Below are positions 14,090 to 26,207 of a DNA stretch of 64,000 bases, piece by piece. Source of the stretch: Theristus sp. LFF4_11 (lineage: Eukaryota; Nematoda; Chromadorea; Monhysterida; Xyalidae). Every line of letters begins with the position of its first letter. Position 1 is the stretch's first letter. Under the pieces are notes generated by a model, which did not search any database, was not told the DNA's origin, and was given only the letters and a program-made list of their open reading frames with translations. The stretch lies in NCBI GenBank assembly GCA_030248135.1, contig JASANC010002870.1, forward strand, positions 19,434-83,433, read 5' to 3'. The translations under genes were made by a program, and so were the position numbers.

Positions 14090-14640
14090 ACAATTTGTAA
14101 GAGTGAAAAACTGATACCCAGTCAAAATGCTAGGAACTTTCAAAAAATGCACAATTTTAACTTAAAAAAATGCCCGGGCAAAAAAATAAACCAAATTTTT
14201 AAAATCTTCGGATGAAATTGCCCCAGGAATCTTTTTTATTCGACTGTGAAGGTGTCGTAGCTAAAAATTGAAAGGGCGAACACTTGAAACCAGGAAAAAT
14301 CCTTTGAAATTTAAAAAATGCCAAAATTTTGCCTCAAACAAGGGTTGGGGCAAAAAATTAACCTGATTTTCAAAAATTTCAGATGAAATTACCCTAGGAA
14401 ACTTTTTTGTTGGACTCTGAAAGTGTCGCAGGTAAAAATTGAAAGGGCGAACACTTGAAACCAGGTAAAAACCCTTCGATTTTTAAAAAATGCCCAATTT
14501 TTTACCCAAAAAAGGGGTCGGGGCAAAAAATTAACCCAATTTTCAAAATCTCCAGGTGGAATTACCCCAGGAAACATTTTTGTTCGACTGTGAAAGTGTC
14601 CCAGGTAAAAATTGAAAGGGCGAACACATATGATTACATA
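14090..14640. repeat. Left inner array, about 170-bp unit, 3 to 4 copies
   Basis: Units share aaaaattgaaagggcgaaca followed by a degenerate stretch containing ggggcaaaaaattaac. The array is the reverse complement of the right inner array. Confidence 0.8.
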
Positions 14641-14659
14641 CCAGAAAAAAAAAAATACC

Positions 14660-16735
14660 AAGGAAAATAAGTAACACTGTTTTCAGAATAGGTTTTTCGT
14701 CTCTACAGCGTATGAAAAGTAGTCCGATGAAAATTTTTTCGCGGCTCAGAACACAACTTTGGGTGTTCGTTTCGTGTGCACCAGAGCAGCTTTGTAGCTT
14801 ATAGTATGCTCGCTGCACGCAGCGAGCAATTTTGGAAAAAGCGCGCGAGGGGATAACGGCTCATATTATGCGTGATGCGCTCTCCGCTCGCTACGCTCGC
14901 TCGCGCATCCGCATGATTAGGACTCAGCAAAAAAAGGAATAGAGGACTAACTGTATAAAATTTGGTGTTCCTCTGTAATTATATTGGTCTGGAAAAAATC
15001 GAAAAGTACTGGGTTGTTGCGAATTTCAGACAAGTTTGTTGCAAAAGAAACACCCCAATGCAAATCTACGTGGTCTTGATCAAGCTCAATCTGAGAAAAT
15101 TCACTCATCCAAACTAAATAAAGAAGAAAAAAACAATATTGGCCAATTTCGCTAGACAAAACTGAGTAAATGAAAACTATCCAAAACTAAAATCGAGAGT
15201 CGAAAAAAAATAACAAATACTGCAGAAGTGTCGTCATAAAAAACACTAATTAGGCCCCATGAGATGACATGATTTCATAATCGCAACTCGACAGACAACA
15301 ACAATTACAACAACCAAAGAAAACGTGCGTTTATGATTGACATGTGACGCCGCGAAAACGCACCTCGGGGTTACAACCGAACGCAGAAGACCGCAGCCTA
15401 ACAAAAGTAAGGACCAATGATTTGCAAAATAATAGAGAGACGGTGTCAAAAAGCAAAACGATATGTGCCGTTCATCATATACACACGCATTTAAAACCCT
15501 GTAATAAATGTTGCGAAAGTTAGGGCGTAAATCACTAACAACGCTCAGGACAGGGTGATTACGCGCGTGTGTCTGGAGAACTGTGGGAGGAGGCGGCATT
15601 GGCAGCAAATTTGGAACCTGCGGAAAATAGGAAACCAACAGCACTGGTGAACGGTGATCGTGGATTAATAGGATTGTTGAACTTGACATCAATCAACACC
15701 TTTCACAGGATTCAGGTGCGGATCAAGTGACCACTTTTTGGTCGTTTAGTTCCAGGAATTATGTTCAAGTGGATCTGAAAAATGGAATGTGTGGGAATCC
15801 GACACCCATGAAAAGCGCGTTTTTATCAATATTGCAAGATTTTCACTGCTTTTCATTGTGTAGCAGATATCAGTTTCTCCTGATCCAATGAGGAATCAAG
15901 GTCTTATTTTGGCAAAACGAAACACATTTTCTGAATAATCTCAGAAATAAATCAGTTGCAGAGAAAATTTGTTGGGATTAACTGACTGACTGACTGATTT
16001 TTGACCACCTCGCAACAAATGCAAGCAACAAACAACAAAACAACAAGAAAACAAAAGCAGCAGGAAGAAAAAAGAGTTTGCCGCAACGCAAAACAAACGG
16101 CGTTATCGTTTTGCGCCTTATTTTATCCATCCAGAAATCAACAAAAGCTGCAAAAATATGGAAATTTCTGTTACGAAACAAAAGGCGCGACAATAACTAT
16201 CGTGCAAGAATAACGAAAACAAACAGAAACAAAACGATCAGTCAAATTGTGCAGGTGCAATTCGAACTCAAGAGAAATGAACAAAAATATAAATCGAGAG
16301 AGTACAGCACCACCCAGACTCCGAAAAAAATGATGATGCAATAAACAAAACAGTCAGAGAGCTTGCACAATAACTTATGTTATGCGCTGATTGGCCATAT
16401 TGGAGTTGTGTTGCGGTTGAAAAATTTTTTAGCAGCAGATGGTCAAACCATTTGGCATGAAGTTTCAAGAAATCATGCGGATGCGCGAGCGAGCGCCAGC
16501 GAGCGGACAGCGCATCACGCATAATATGAGCCGTTATCCCCTCGCGCGCGTTTTTCAAATTTGCTCGCTTCCTCCAGCGAGCATAGTATAAGCCACAAAC
16601 TTGGTTCTGTGCACACGAAACGAACACCCAAAGTTGTGCTTGGAGCCGCGAAAAAATTTTTATCGGACAACTTTTCATACGCTGTAGACACGAAAAACCT
16701 ATTCTGAAAACAGTGTTACTTATTTCTCTTTGTAT
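14660..16735. other. Palindromic core arms and unique centre of the foldback
   Basis: Arms 14660-14925 and 16470-16735 are reverse complements. Both contain gataacggctcatattatgc and a run of gctcgc/gcgagc words, so each arm has its own small hairpin. The centre (14926-16470) has no recognisable gene. A short related stretch occurs at 42295-42362 inside an astacin intron. Confidence 0.75.
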
Positions 16736-16739
16736 TTTT

Positions 16740-17555
16740 TTTTTCAGTAGTGTAATCATATGTGTTCGCCCTTTCAATTTTTACCTGCGACACTTTCACA
16801 GTTGCACAAAAATGGTTCCTGGGGTAATTCCATCCGGAGATTTTGAAAATTGGGTTAATTTTTTGCCCCGACCCTTATTTGGGGCAAAATTTGGGCATTT
16901 TTTTAAATTTTGAAGGATTTTACGGCGTTACAAGTGTTCGCCCTTTCAATTTTTGTCTGAAGTTGTTCCATGACCAAACAAAAAAATTTCCTGGGGTAAT
17001 TCCATCCGGAGATTTTGAAAATTGAGTTAATTTTTGCCTCTGACCCTTATTTGGGGCAAAATTTGGGCATTTTTAAGTTTTGAAGGATTTTACGCCGTTA
17101 CAAGTGTTCGCCCTTTCAATTTTTGTCTGAAGTTGTTCCGTAACCTAACAAAAAATTTTCCTGAGGTAATTCCATCCGAAGATTTTAGAAATTGAGTTAA
17201 TTTTTTGCCCCGACCTTGTTTTTGAGTAAAAATTGGGCATTTTTAAAAACTCGCACGGTTTTCACCGGGTTTTAAGTGTTCGCCCTTTCAATTTTTGTCT
17301 GAAGTTGTTCCATAACCGAACAAAAAAGTTTCCTGGGGTAATTTCATCTGTAGATTTTGAAAATTTAGTTACTTTTTTGCTCCAACCTTTATTTGGGTAA
17401 AAAATTGGGCATTTTTAAAGGTTCGCAGGTTTTGACCTGGTTACATGTGTTCGCGCTTTCAATTTTTACCTGCGGCATTTTCACAGTCGAACAAAAATGT
17501 TTCCTGGGGTAATTCCATCCGGAGATTTTGGAAATTAAGTTAATTTTTGCCCCGT
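16740..17555. repeat. Right inner array, about 170-bp unit, about 5 copies
   Basis: Units contain tgttcgccctttcaattttt and cctggggtaattccatccgg, the inverse of the left inner array. There are one or two more units than on the left, so the arms have changed copy number independently. Confidence 0.8.
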
Positions 17556-17559
17556 GTGA

Positions 17560-18840
17560 GCATCTCTAGATACTGAATCGTGACGATTTCGGGCGAATCG
17601 GTCGTGGAAATTGGCGAAATCGGTCCAGAAACGAAAAACAAGAAAAGGGTGTTTTCCAAGGTAATTCAATGCGCTGATCACGGATTTTGGGTTAGTTTTT
17701 TACGTGAGAACTCTAGATGCCGAATCGTGACGATTTCGGGCGAATCGGCCGTCGAAATTGGCGAAATCGCTCCAGAAACGAAAAACAAGAGAAGAGTGTT
17801 TTCCAGGGTAATTCAATGCGCTGATCACGGATTTTGGGTTAGTTTTCTTACGTGAGAACTCTAGATGCTGAATCGTGACGATTTCGGGCGAATCGGCCGT
17901 GGAAATTGGCGAAATCGGTCCAGAAACGAAAAACAAGAAAAGGGTGTTTTCCAGGTAACTCAATGCGCTGATCACGAATTTTGGGTTAGTTTTCTTACGT
18001 GAGCAATTCTAGATGCTGAATCGTGACGATTTCGGGCGAATCGGCCGTGGAAATTGGCGAAATCGGTCCAAAAACAAAAAATAAGAAACTGGTGTAGTCC
18101 GGGGTAATTCAATGCGCTGATCACGGATTTTGGGTTAGTTTTCTTATGTGAGCAACTCTAAATACTGAATCGTGACGATTTCGGGCGAATCGGCCGTGGA
18201 AATTGGCGAAATCGGTCTAAAAACAAAAAATGAGAAACTGGTGTTTTCCAGGGTAATTCAATGCGCTGATCACGGATTTTGTGTTAGTTTTTTATGTGAG
18301 CAACTCTAGATACCGAATCGTGACGATTTGGAGCGAATCGGCCGTGGACTTTAGCGAAATCGGTCCAGAAAAGAAAAACAAGAAAACGGCGTTTTCCATG
18401 GTAATTCAATGCACTGATTACGGATTTTGGGTTAGTTTTTTATGTGAGCAACTCTAGATACTGAATCGTGACGATTTCGGGCAAATCGGCCGTGGAAATT
18501 GGCGAAATCGGTCCAGAAATGAAAAACAAAAAAACGGTGTTTTCCATTGTAATTAAATACACTGATCACGGATTTTGTGTTAGTTTTTTCATGTGAGCAA
18601 CTCTAGATACCGAATCGTGACGATTTCGGGCGAATCGGCCGTGGAATTTAGTGAAACCGGTCCAGAAATGAAAAACAAGAAGTCGGTGTTTTCCATGGTA
18701 ATTCATTGCGCCGATCACGGCTTTTGGGTCAGTTTTCTTATGTGAGCAATTCTAGGTACTGAATCGTGATGATTTTGGGCGAATCGGCCGTAGAAATAGC
18801 ATAGACGAAATTGGCCTAAAAACGAAAAATGAAAAACCTG
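17560..18840. repeat. Right tandem array, about 148-bp unit, 8 to 9 copies
   Basis: Inverse of the left array (gaatcgtgacgatttcgggc, aattcaatgcgctgatcacg). The outer units are more diverged than the inner ones. Confidence 0.85.
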
Positions 18841-18922
18841 AGTTGTCCGGGGTTTAGAAGAATGTGTGACCAACGTATTGTGATTTTGGTCCGACCTTTG
18901 GGGCTTATGTAAAAGTCAGAAT

Positions 18923-19962
18923 ATTATCTAAAAATGCGGGAGACGCATATAAAAGGAGGAATATGGCCTTGTGTAAGCAGTGAAAGACTTGGCTCGACAA
19001 CGCTTTTCAAGTCTCTGATGTGGTAATACGGATACAAGTACATAAGAGTCATATTTTTGCGCCGTTTATTCTTTATTTCGGTTGCAAGTGGCAACCCTCG
19101 TACATTGTAGACAAATGAAACTTTCACATTTGCTTTTTTCTAGCATTTAGCGACCTCTAAAACCACTAAAATAACGATCAGACTTTAGATCGCTGACACT
19201 GGTTTGCACAAAGTGTATCGCAGAGGCATTGGGAACGCAAGGTCTCCTTCTGTGGCAATGACTCACCGGTTTATCCTGTCACAAGAGTTTGGTAAAAAGG
19301 GTGAAAATCAACGGAAGACAATATTTTTGCACTGGTGCTGCTGTATGCACAGCGGTGCGTACGTTAGCAACAACGATAAAGCTACATGCAGCAATGTTTT
19401 GCAATCTCTGATGTTTCTGTTTTTTTGCACAGAATTTACAGTATAGCTGATTAAACATGGCAGCTTTTTTCAGGGTGCAAGGAGCGCGCGAATTTTGAAT
19501 GAAAGAAAAAGAAGTTCAGAAACCAAATTGTATGCCAAATTTGACGCGTTTTTTTGAACTAATGGATTATCCGTATTATATTATTCTGTTCATTCTTTCT
19601 CCCTTGCACACATGATTGGAAATTATGTTGGATTTTTGAAAAAGACAACTCCTAGTCAGCGACTAATCCCGCCTTGATGGACTGCCTCATTTATTCGGCC
19701 ATGCTGTACAGAATTTCGCACATGATGTGATTTTAGACTAAACTGAAGAGGACAATTGAAAAATATCTACATAACTTCAAACTTTTTACGCTTCTCAGCA
19801 AGCTTTTAAACAACAAACGCGGCGCAAAAATATGACTCTTATGTGCTTGTATCCGTGTGTACCACATCAGAGACTTGAAAAGCGTTGTCGAGCCAAGTCT
19901 TTCACTGCTTACACAAGGCCATATTCCTCCTTTTATATGCGTCTCCCGCATTTTTAGATAAT
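18923..19962. mobile_element. Element E copy 2, interrupted by a nested MITE
   Basis: Begins attatctaaaaatgcgggag and ends with the inverse at 19962. The interior matches copy 1 in direct orientation, except for an insertion of 265 bp at 19442-19706. Confidence 0.7.
19442..19706 (-). mobile_element. MITE family D, complete 265-bp copy
   Basis: Inserted in element E and flanked by TACAG on both sides (19437-19441 and 19707-19711), a 5-bp target duplication. Ends are tatagctgattaaacatggc and the inverse of cagcatggccgaataaatg. Comparison with uninterrupted element E copy 1 (gaatttacagaatttcgc) shows the empty site. Confidence 0.75.
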
Positions 19963-20127
19963 AAACAAAGAACGAACAGAATAGCTCGAATAACAAATTT
20001 AAAAGTTTATGAAACACGTCAAATTTGACAACAATTGGGTTTCCAGACGTCTTTGCTTCTTTCATTCAAATTTCGCGCGCTAGCACCCTGAAAGAAGCTG
20101 TCATGTTTAATCAGCCATACCGTAGAT
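19963..20127 (+). mobile_element. MITE family D, partial 3' copy
   Basis: Carries the family D end (caaatttcgcgcgctagcac, ...gtcatgtttaatcagccata). It begins abruptly where element E ends. Its missing 5' half was not found to the left of the composite. Confidence 0.6.
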
Positions 20128-20129
20128 CG

Positions 20130-23100
20130 CCTGAAAGCCATGAAGGTTTCCTTAATTGGAGAACCGTGAAAATTGTGTTAATTCGTTATTAGCCACTTCT
20201 GACAGCGCGGCTTCGACGTTTTTCGCGTTCTCGATTTTGGAATTCGAACGATTGAAACAAAAACTCCAGAGCCCATTGGCAACATATGAAACACGGATAT
20301 TTTCAAAAAAAATGATCACACTAAAGCGCGCGACACGACACGGTGCAAATTTTCGCCTTTTTCAATTTCAAAAAATGTCAAGACCAGACATGTCTGGTTG
20401 TGTTATTGGACATGTTCTAGCGAATGTGATGTTCAATCAAAAATGGAAGAATACACACACGGAAAAAGAAAAAATGGTATGTATTTACAGTCACATGCAC
20501 TGCTCAAGGTCAAAACGCATCACTGTTCACGTGTTGTTGTTCTTTCAAAGAAACCGGTTCATGAAGAAGAAAATATTCAGTTTTGAATGTATTGTAATCT
20601 TTGATTATGCACATGTTTGCTGTACACGGAAAAATCGCCACATTGTACTGTTAAAGGTCTAGAGGTCTTTTTTGTCATTTTCGGAGTTTTTTTTCCAAAA
20701 TTGAGTGACTCGCTTATTCATGCAGGAAAACAATCTTACGTGCAAAATTGGAAAATGGGAAGCTTTTGGCAAAAAACAACAATGCTGCATGCTGATTGGC
20801 TGCACGTGATGGCTGAATTCATATGGGACTGAAAATGTAACCAATCATCTGCTGTGCTGTGCACAATATCATGAACTTTATTTGGCAAAAAACTGGTATT
20901 TTTGCAGTTGTTGGCAGCAGCCATCTCCCATCACAGACAACAGCCGCATGAAAAATGCAATACAACAATAATTCAATTCAATATCGACATGCTATTCAGA
21001 TATAACATTATGAAATCACCAAAACCGGGCATTATTTTTCGTCTTTTATTCAAACGTGCGTAATCAGAATAGTATTTTTGGCAGTTCCAGAGTTTATCGC
21101 AAAAAAACGCAAAACATGCACAGTTTTACAATGAAACCATTTCACATTTTATTGTGAAATTACTGCAACACAACCGCACTTCGCTGTTGTGTGTGCAATA
21201 AGCAAAAATAGAAAAAAGCCGGTCTGCAATTTTCAATATTACTGTTCGTTTTATTTTTTTCGTCGGGTACAGAACACGGCGAGGGTGGAAACGTGCAAGG
21301 CTCTGTGGAGAGAAACTTGTTTTTTTTAAAACGTCAATTTTCGAACATGCGTGTTGTCTGGGCTTACCTATGTAGGTTTTTCGTCTTTTATCGTTTTTGG
21401 CAAATAAAGTTTTTTTCAAGAATCTTTTTTTTTGCAAAATCACCGGAAAGAATGAAAAACTATTATGGGTTTAAAGTGCAGCATGAGCCCCAATTATTTT
21501 TAAACCCCCTGTTCACTGCCGGTTTCGGTAACAAACTTGAATTTTTTATTTAAAATTTTAAAAAGACTCATTCAAACAATCGAAATAAAAAACCATAATA
21601 TCTGACACAATTTGAAAAAAAATTGTAAAGTTATGAAAAGGAAATGTATATTTTTCGGTATAAAAATCCGGAGGTTTCATTGGCACGCACATTGTTCTTC
21701 ACTGCGTTGCTGAAATCCAATCGAAAGGTTTTTTTAACAAATTCGAAGGTAGACCAGACCATAAACAAAAGACAAACAGAAGCAATAACATCAGAAGAAC
21801 GAATAATGGTCAAACAAAAACAAAGACGTATCTTCTAAAAATCTGAGTCATTCTTAGCACCGATCTGCAAGGTGTTGAAGAATTTTTCAAACCGACTGGA
21901 ATGTGCGTAAAATGGTGAAAAATCGCTTTCGAAAATTGAAAAACGAAAACAATGCGCACAATCTGAAACGTAAAATGAAGCGCGTGAAAGGAACGCTATG
22001 CTCCTTTTCCCACGGAAGTACCAAAATTGCGATAATAAATTGCTGTTTTTCAGCTTCGACAACCTGATCCGACCAATAGGCGCGAGTTACATAAATTCCG
22101 CGCACCCACACAATTTTCCCACAGTTTTTTTGTTGTCGAGTAGAAATTTCGCTTGTGATGTGGAAAAAAGATGATCATCAGATATACAAAGCTAAACACC
22201 TTTTAGCGAGCAAAAAGTGATTAGAATTCTTTGTCGCAAACACAAAGGAGTAACATCAGATCAGAAAATCCGTAAAACATGGCAACAAAATGCGGCTGCG
22301 TTGGCCCATAAATAAAAATAACACACGCTCTCTGCTGCGATGGTGTAAAATGAGAAAAAAAACGTGTGTGCACAAACGCACATCAAAGCAAGAATATGAG
22401 CTTTCCAGTTTACAGATACGTGCTGTTTGTTGACTGTCAAATGAGACAGATGAGAGATAATATTCGATTTTCAAATTTTGCCGCGCTTTTCTGGGCGCGA
22501 AGTTACGGCTATCATATCACGCGTTACAACAAGTTTTGTTCCAATCGGAAAAAAAGTGTGAAAAATACACCCGATTCACTTCAATGAGTGCACTGTGTAC
22601 TTTGTTCAAGTTATATTTGTCACAGCAGCGCCCATAAAAAGAAGTCAAATTTCGAAAACAACCAAACTGATTGGTTGTTTCAATGAAAGTGTGAATTCAA
22701 CTTATGGGGGTGTGTATAAAAGTCATCTCGTGTGCCATTTTGGTGATGCATCTGCCTTTTTTTATCGCACATGTGCAATCACACAGATGTCAAAATAAAT
22801 CACACCAATAAATCGCCGTTTTTGATTTTTCAAAAACTTTCCATTGTTCAGCTGCGGCACAGACACGCGGGCGAAAATGAAAGGTCATTACGATCGTTTG
22901 ATTGATTAGTGACGTATCTTTCTGCGCACGAGACAAAGACTCGTTTTATTTGAAAGTTGAACTTGTGTGTCACATCTCTGGAGAAATTCAAAACCTTGGC
23001 ATGGTGATTGGCTGAATTTTACTTTTATTCGCAGGACCAAGCAAGGCGTGAAATGTCGCAGCCACCGTGAAACGTAAAGACTTGCGGTTAACAACCAAAA

Positions 23101-24630
23101 ATGTCAAACGTTAGATTCTCGATTTGAACTTGACAAATTAAATTGCAAATCCTATCGTTTCGACAAAAATCAAAAAAGCGCCGAAACGTTCAAATCGTTT
23201 TTCAGTTGCGCCAAACAAAGAAGCGCAATAATGCCCCCATTTTGGGTTGCGTCCTGCTGTTCTGACGCATCATTTTATGTCTGCATATTGCATTCAAGTT
23301 CAAACCAGCCTTTTCACCCCGAATTATGCGCAACATTTCCAGCTGGCAGCATCATAATTTCGCGCCAAAAAATTGAAAACCTGGCAAACGTACAAAAATA
23401 ATTCCGCCAACAAACAACACATTTACAGTCGCCATGAACAAAATGCTTCTTTGTGTTCGTATTCTTTGGCTGTAAACAACGAAAAACGCGGTTTTTCTGT
23501 TTTTCTTCTATTGCGCTGTTTACACATTGTGCGCACGGTTTTCCCGCCAAAACTGCGCTGGCGCTTGTTTTGAAAGAAAGATGATAATCGCGAACCTGCA
23601 CGTTCACATACGCACAAAAACCGACATTTTATTTTTTGCTAGCTCGATTTTGCCCAGATGCAGGTGTCTCACAGAACGAGGGTAAATAGTTTTTTGTTGC
23701 TGCAAAAAATACGTTCAGTGATGCATTCCGACAGTCTCAAAAAAGCATCACACAATCAATTCTATTTTTATGGCAATGTTCAAAAAATTTCTTTGTGCAA
23801 AAATATTCAAACGTCATAAAAAACCGGTTTTTTATAAGCGCGAGACAGACTTTGCGCGAGGGAGAGGACGCAACAACAGCTGGTTGCAATAAAAAATTGT
23901 TTGCGCCATACTTTTCGGTTGTGTATTTTGTCATTTTTTATTGGAATAAATGCATATAGAACCGAACAGCGATTCGACTATACACGTCTGACTTGTTCAA
24001 AATCACAAATTTTTTTTGACGTCGCTTCTAGTTTTTTTTGCCTTCACGTTGTCCATTTATTTCGTAATAAAGGTTCAAAACAAAACTGGGGTGATTTTGT
24101 TAACGGTACTGATGCTGAAATTCATTTTTGGAATAGCATAAACGGATAAGAGACAAAAACCTGTCACTAAAATGCACTGTCGATGCGTTGTCAGCGTTGT
24201 GGGACAACATCCAAGTGTTTTACGACACCTCTGTTCGGAGTGCGCGTGGATTCGTTTTCAGTTTTTTTTTTGTCAAAACTCACAAGCAGCTGCACACGCT
24301 TTTTTCGCGCGTTTTTTTCCCGCGGGAAACAGAGAAAACTGCAGGTGGAAATGAAACCGCAACAACTGATTGCCCACCACAACAAAGCGTAATTCTCTGG
24401 CGCATCTTTTTTGACAACACGAAATTGAACATTATTATTTTACGACACCGAAATGGTACGAATATCCAAAATGTTGAATCCAGCACAGATTTTTAACTGC
24501 GCTTTGTTTTCGTTGGAACATTGTCACTTTGTTGGGTGTGTGTTACACATACAAATTAGTTCAATGTGTGCAATAAAGAAAACTTGATGGTGTGAGGTGA
24601 AAATTTGCTTATTAAAAATTCGCGTCGCGT
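20130..24630. other. 4.5-kb region without recognised gene
   Basis: AT-rich, with T/A homopolymers and short frames only. No splice-consistent coding exon or family motif was seen on either strand. Confidence 0.5.
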
Positions 24631-24634
24631 CTGT

Positions 24635-24706
24635 AGCGCAGGTGTAGGGCTTTTGCCTACCGTTCTGTAGGTGGAAAGTTCGAACCTCGCTGTGGACAAG
24701 ACACGT
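24635..24706 (+). repeat. tRNA-like sequence (A and B boxes)
   Basis: Contains tgtagcgcaggtgtagggc (A-box-like) and aagttcgaacctc (B box). The first and last seven bases can pair with wobbles. The D and T stems pair poorly, so this is more likely a tRNA-derived SINE head or pseudogene than a working tRNA. No anticodon can be assigned. Confidence 0.4.
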
Positions 24707-25264
24707 GATGGATAAACTAAAGTGACAAACAAGATCTAATGGTCTACTCCCTCCAGAGCAGAGGGTCAATTGGGCTCGCGGCAGTATTGCCGGAGTTTGT
24801 TCGGTACTTTATTGTCAGGTCCACACAACGACCGTGCCAACGACCCCATTTGTTTCAACGCTAAACTGTTCTTTTATTCCACCAATCAACACTCTTCTGT
24901 ACCAATTTACAATAGCTAAACGCTCCGTAACACATTGGTTGATTCATGTTGCGTGTTCGTATGTGTTTGTCTTCCTTTGTGTGTCACATCAGTATTCTTT
25001 GCTTTGACAAAAAAATAATAAAAGTATTATTCGTCTTGTGTGGTTTTAAACGGCTGGCGCCTACCAATAAAGGCATTTGGGCGCACAAAGCGCTCAAGGC
25101 GCCTGGGTGAACAAGGCGACTGTATAGGCGACTCACTCGTTGGGCCCCAATGGGCACCAGTGCCGGTGAACGGTCTCGCCTGTAGGACCTGTGTGGTTTC
25201 AGCAGAACGTGTGAGTGCCCTGTCAGGCCTGGTGGCAGGTGGCCTACAGTTGTGGCATTACATG

Positions 25265-25436
25265 AGGTTCGCTGTTTGCGGTTTTCGCCAGGTAGACGCA
25301 TACCGCGGTGCCCCCTGGCTCGTCAGTGCGACGGACACCAGGCGCAGAACTGCCAAAGGTGTTTTACCACAGACAGATCTTATAGTCTGGGCAAAACGTC
25401 AGCGAACCTAGGTCGTAAAATCTCACAAAATCAACC
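25265..25436 (+). repeat. Dispersed repeat family B, copy 1
   Basis: Shares ttcgctgtttgcggtt, aggtagacgcataccgcggt and cagacagatcttatagtctg with copies at 46592-46731 (minus) and 55038-55195 (plus). Its end forms a stem-loop, gttttaccacagac pairing with gtctgggcaaaac. A further fragment (gccaggtagacgcataccgc) lies at 25500-25520. Confidence 0.7.
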
Positions 25437-26057
25437 ATCCCGGGCAATAAAGCCACAAGGGACCCGGTGTTTTGCGAGCGTATACAATACATGAAGTTTC
25501 GCCAGGTAGACGCATACCGCATGTTGACCCGACGTGTGGTCTGGTCTCACCTAAAGCTGATTCCGGCTTCGGTGTCTCAATGGCAGTGCTTCAAACCTCA
25601 CGTTGGTTCAAATTCTGGTTTCCGTAACCTGTGCGCGAACAATTTAAAAAAAAATAAAGATATTGAAAAAACGGTGTTTGTCTTTGCAAATCAACCAATT
25701 TGCATGATGGTTTACCAAATGCAAAGCAATTTTTACCCATATGGTGACAATATTGTTAAAAAACTTTCTTTTACCACGAAAAACACTGTTGACATTATTG
25801 GCAAAAGCGCTATTCGTAAATAGTTTTTCGTTTGATTGTTTGATTGTAAACAACTTTTTACAAGCATTTGTCAAAAAAAATTCATTTTAGGTTCTCAAAA
25901 CTAGATAGATTGCTTATTTCAAACTAGAAAAGCAACAAAAGTGTTGACAGTTTGTTAAGAATAATGTTGCCTACCACATTCAGCAACACCACCACGTGCC
26001 GCAACGGATGTGCGGGCGTAAAACGTTCACCAAACTTTAAGAAAATCAGTTTTTAAG

Positions 26058-26067
26058 TGGTTTTCCC
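26058..26067 (-). promoter_or_regulatory. Rel/Dorsal-like kappaB site upstream of the defensin-like gene
   Basis: The minus strand reads GGGAAAACCA, matching the Dorsal consensus GGGWWWWCCM. It lies 44 bp upstream of the TATA box. Arthropod defensin genes are typically driven by Rel factors. A degenerate 10-mer can occur by chance. Confidence 0.4.
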
Positions 26068-26110
26068 GTAAACAGAACAGAAAACGTGAGTGCAGCACGC
26101 AAAAAAAGAG

Positions 26111-26117
26111 TATATAG
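26111..26117 (+). promoter_or_regulatory. TATA box of the defensin-like gene
   Basis: TATATAG in the context agagTATATAGGACG. A start site about 30 bp downstream (near attcaatttg, 26141) would give a 5' UTR of about 65 nt before the ATG at 26208. Confidence 0.5.
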
Positions 26118-26207
26118 GACGAGAAGATTCATTCAATTTGTCAACACATCAAATTTCAAATTTTGTGCTTTCAAAAATCTTACAAAAAAAACCGCGAACC
26201 CAAAAAA

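Larger units (their letters stand above)
11453..19962. mobile_element. 8.5-kb composite foldback transposon
   Basis: Two direct copies of a 1.03-kb element (11453-12483 and 18923-19962) flank a large inverted repeat. Going inward from each side are an array of about 148-bp repeats, an array of about 170-bp repeats, and a 265-bp arm. A unique 1.5-kb spacer (about 14926-16470) lies at the centre. The two arms are mutual reverse complements at low divergence. This resembles foldback elements such as FB or Galileo of flies. No transposase was recognised, so it is probably non-autonomous. The spacer holds a 148-codon minus-strand frame (15692-15246) that I could not assign. Confidence 0.75.

Noticed and set aside
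15246..15692. 148-codon minus-strand open frame in the foldback centre
   Set aside because: It is the longest frame inside the element, but composition is not coding-like, no transposase motif or splice context is visible, and no family is recognised.
17580..17975. Open frames of 91 codons on both strands in the repeat array
   Set aside because: They simply follow the 148-bp repeat unit, so the frame repeats with the array and does not represent a gene.
24635..24706. Possible functional tRNA gene
   Set aside because: A and B boxes are present, but the D, anticodon and T stems do not pair well, so it was listed only as tRNA-like.
25040..25411. 123-codon plus-strand frame with cysteines and arginines
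   Set aside because: It runs through dispersed repeat family B; the same sequence recurs at 46.6 and 55.1 kb in different frames.
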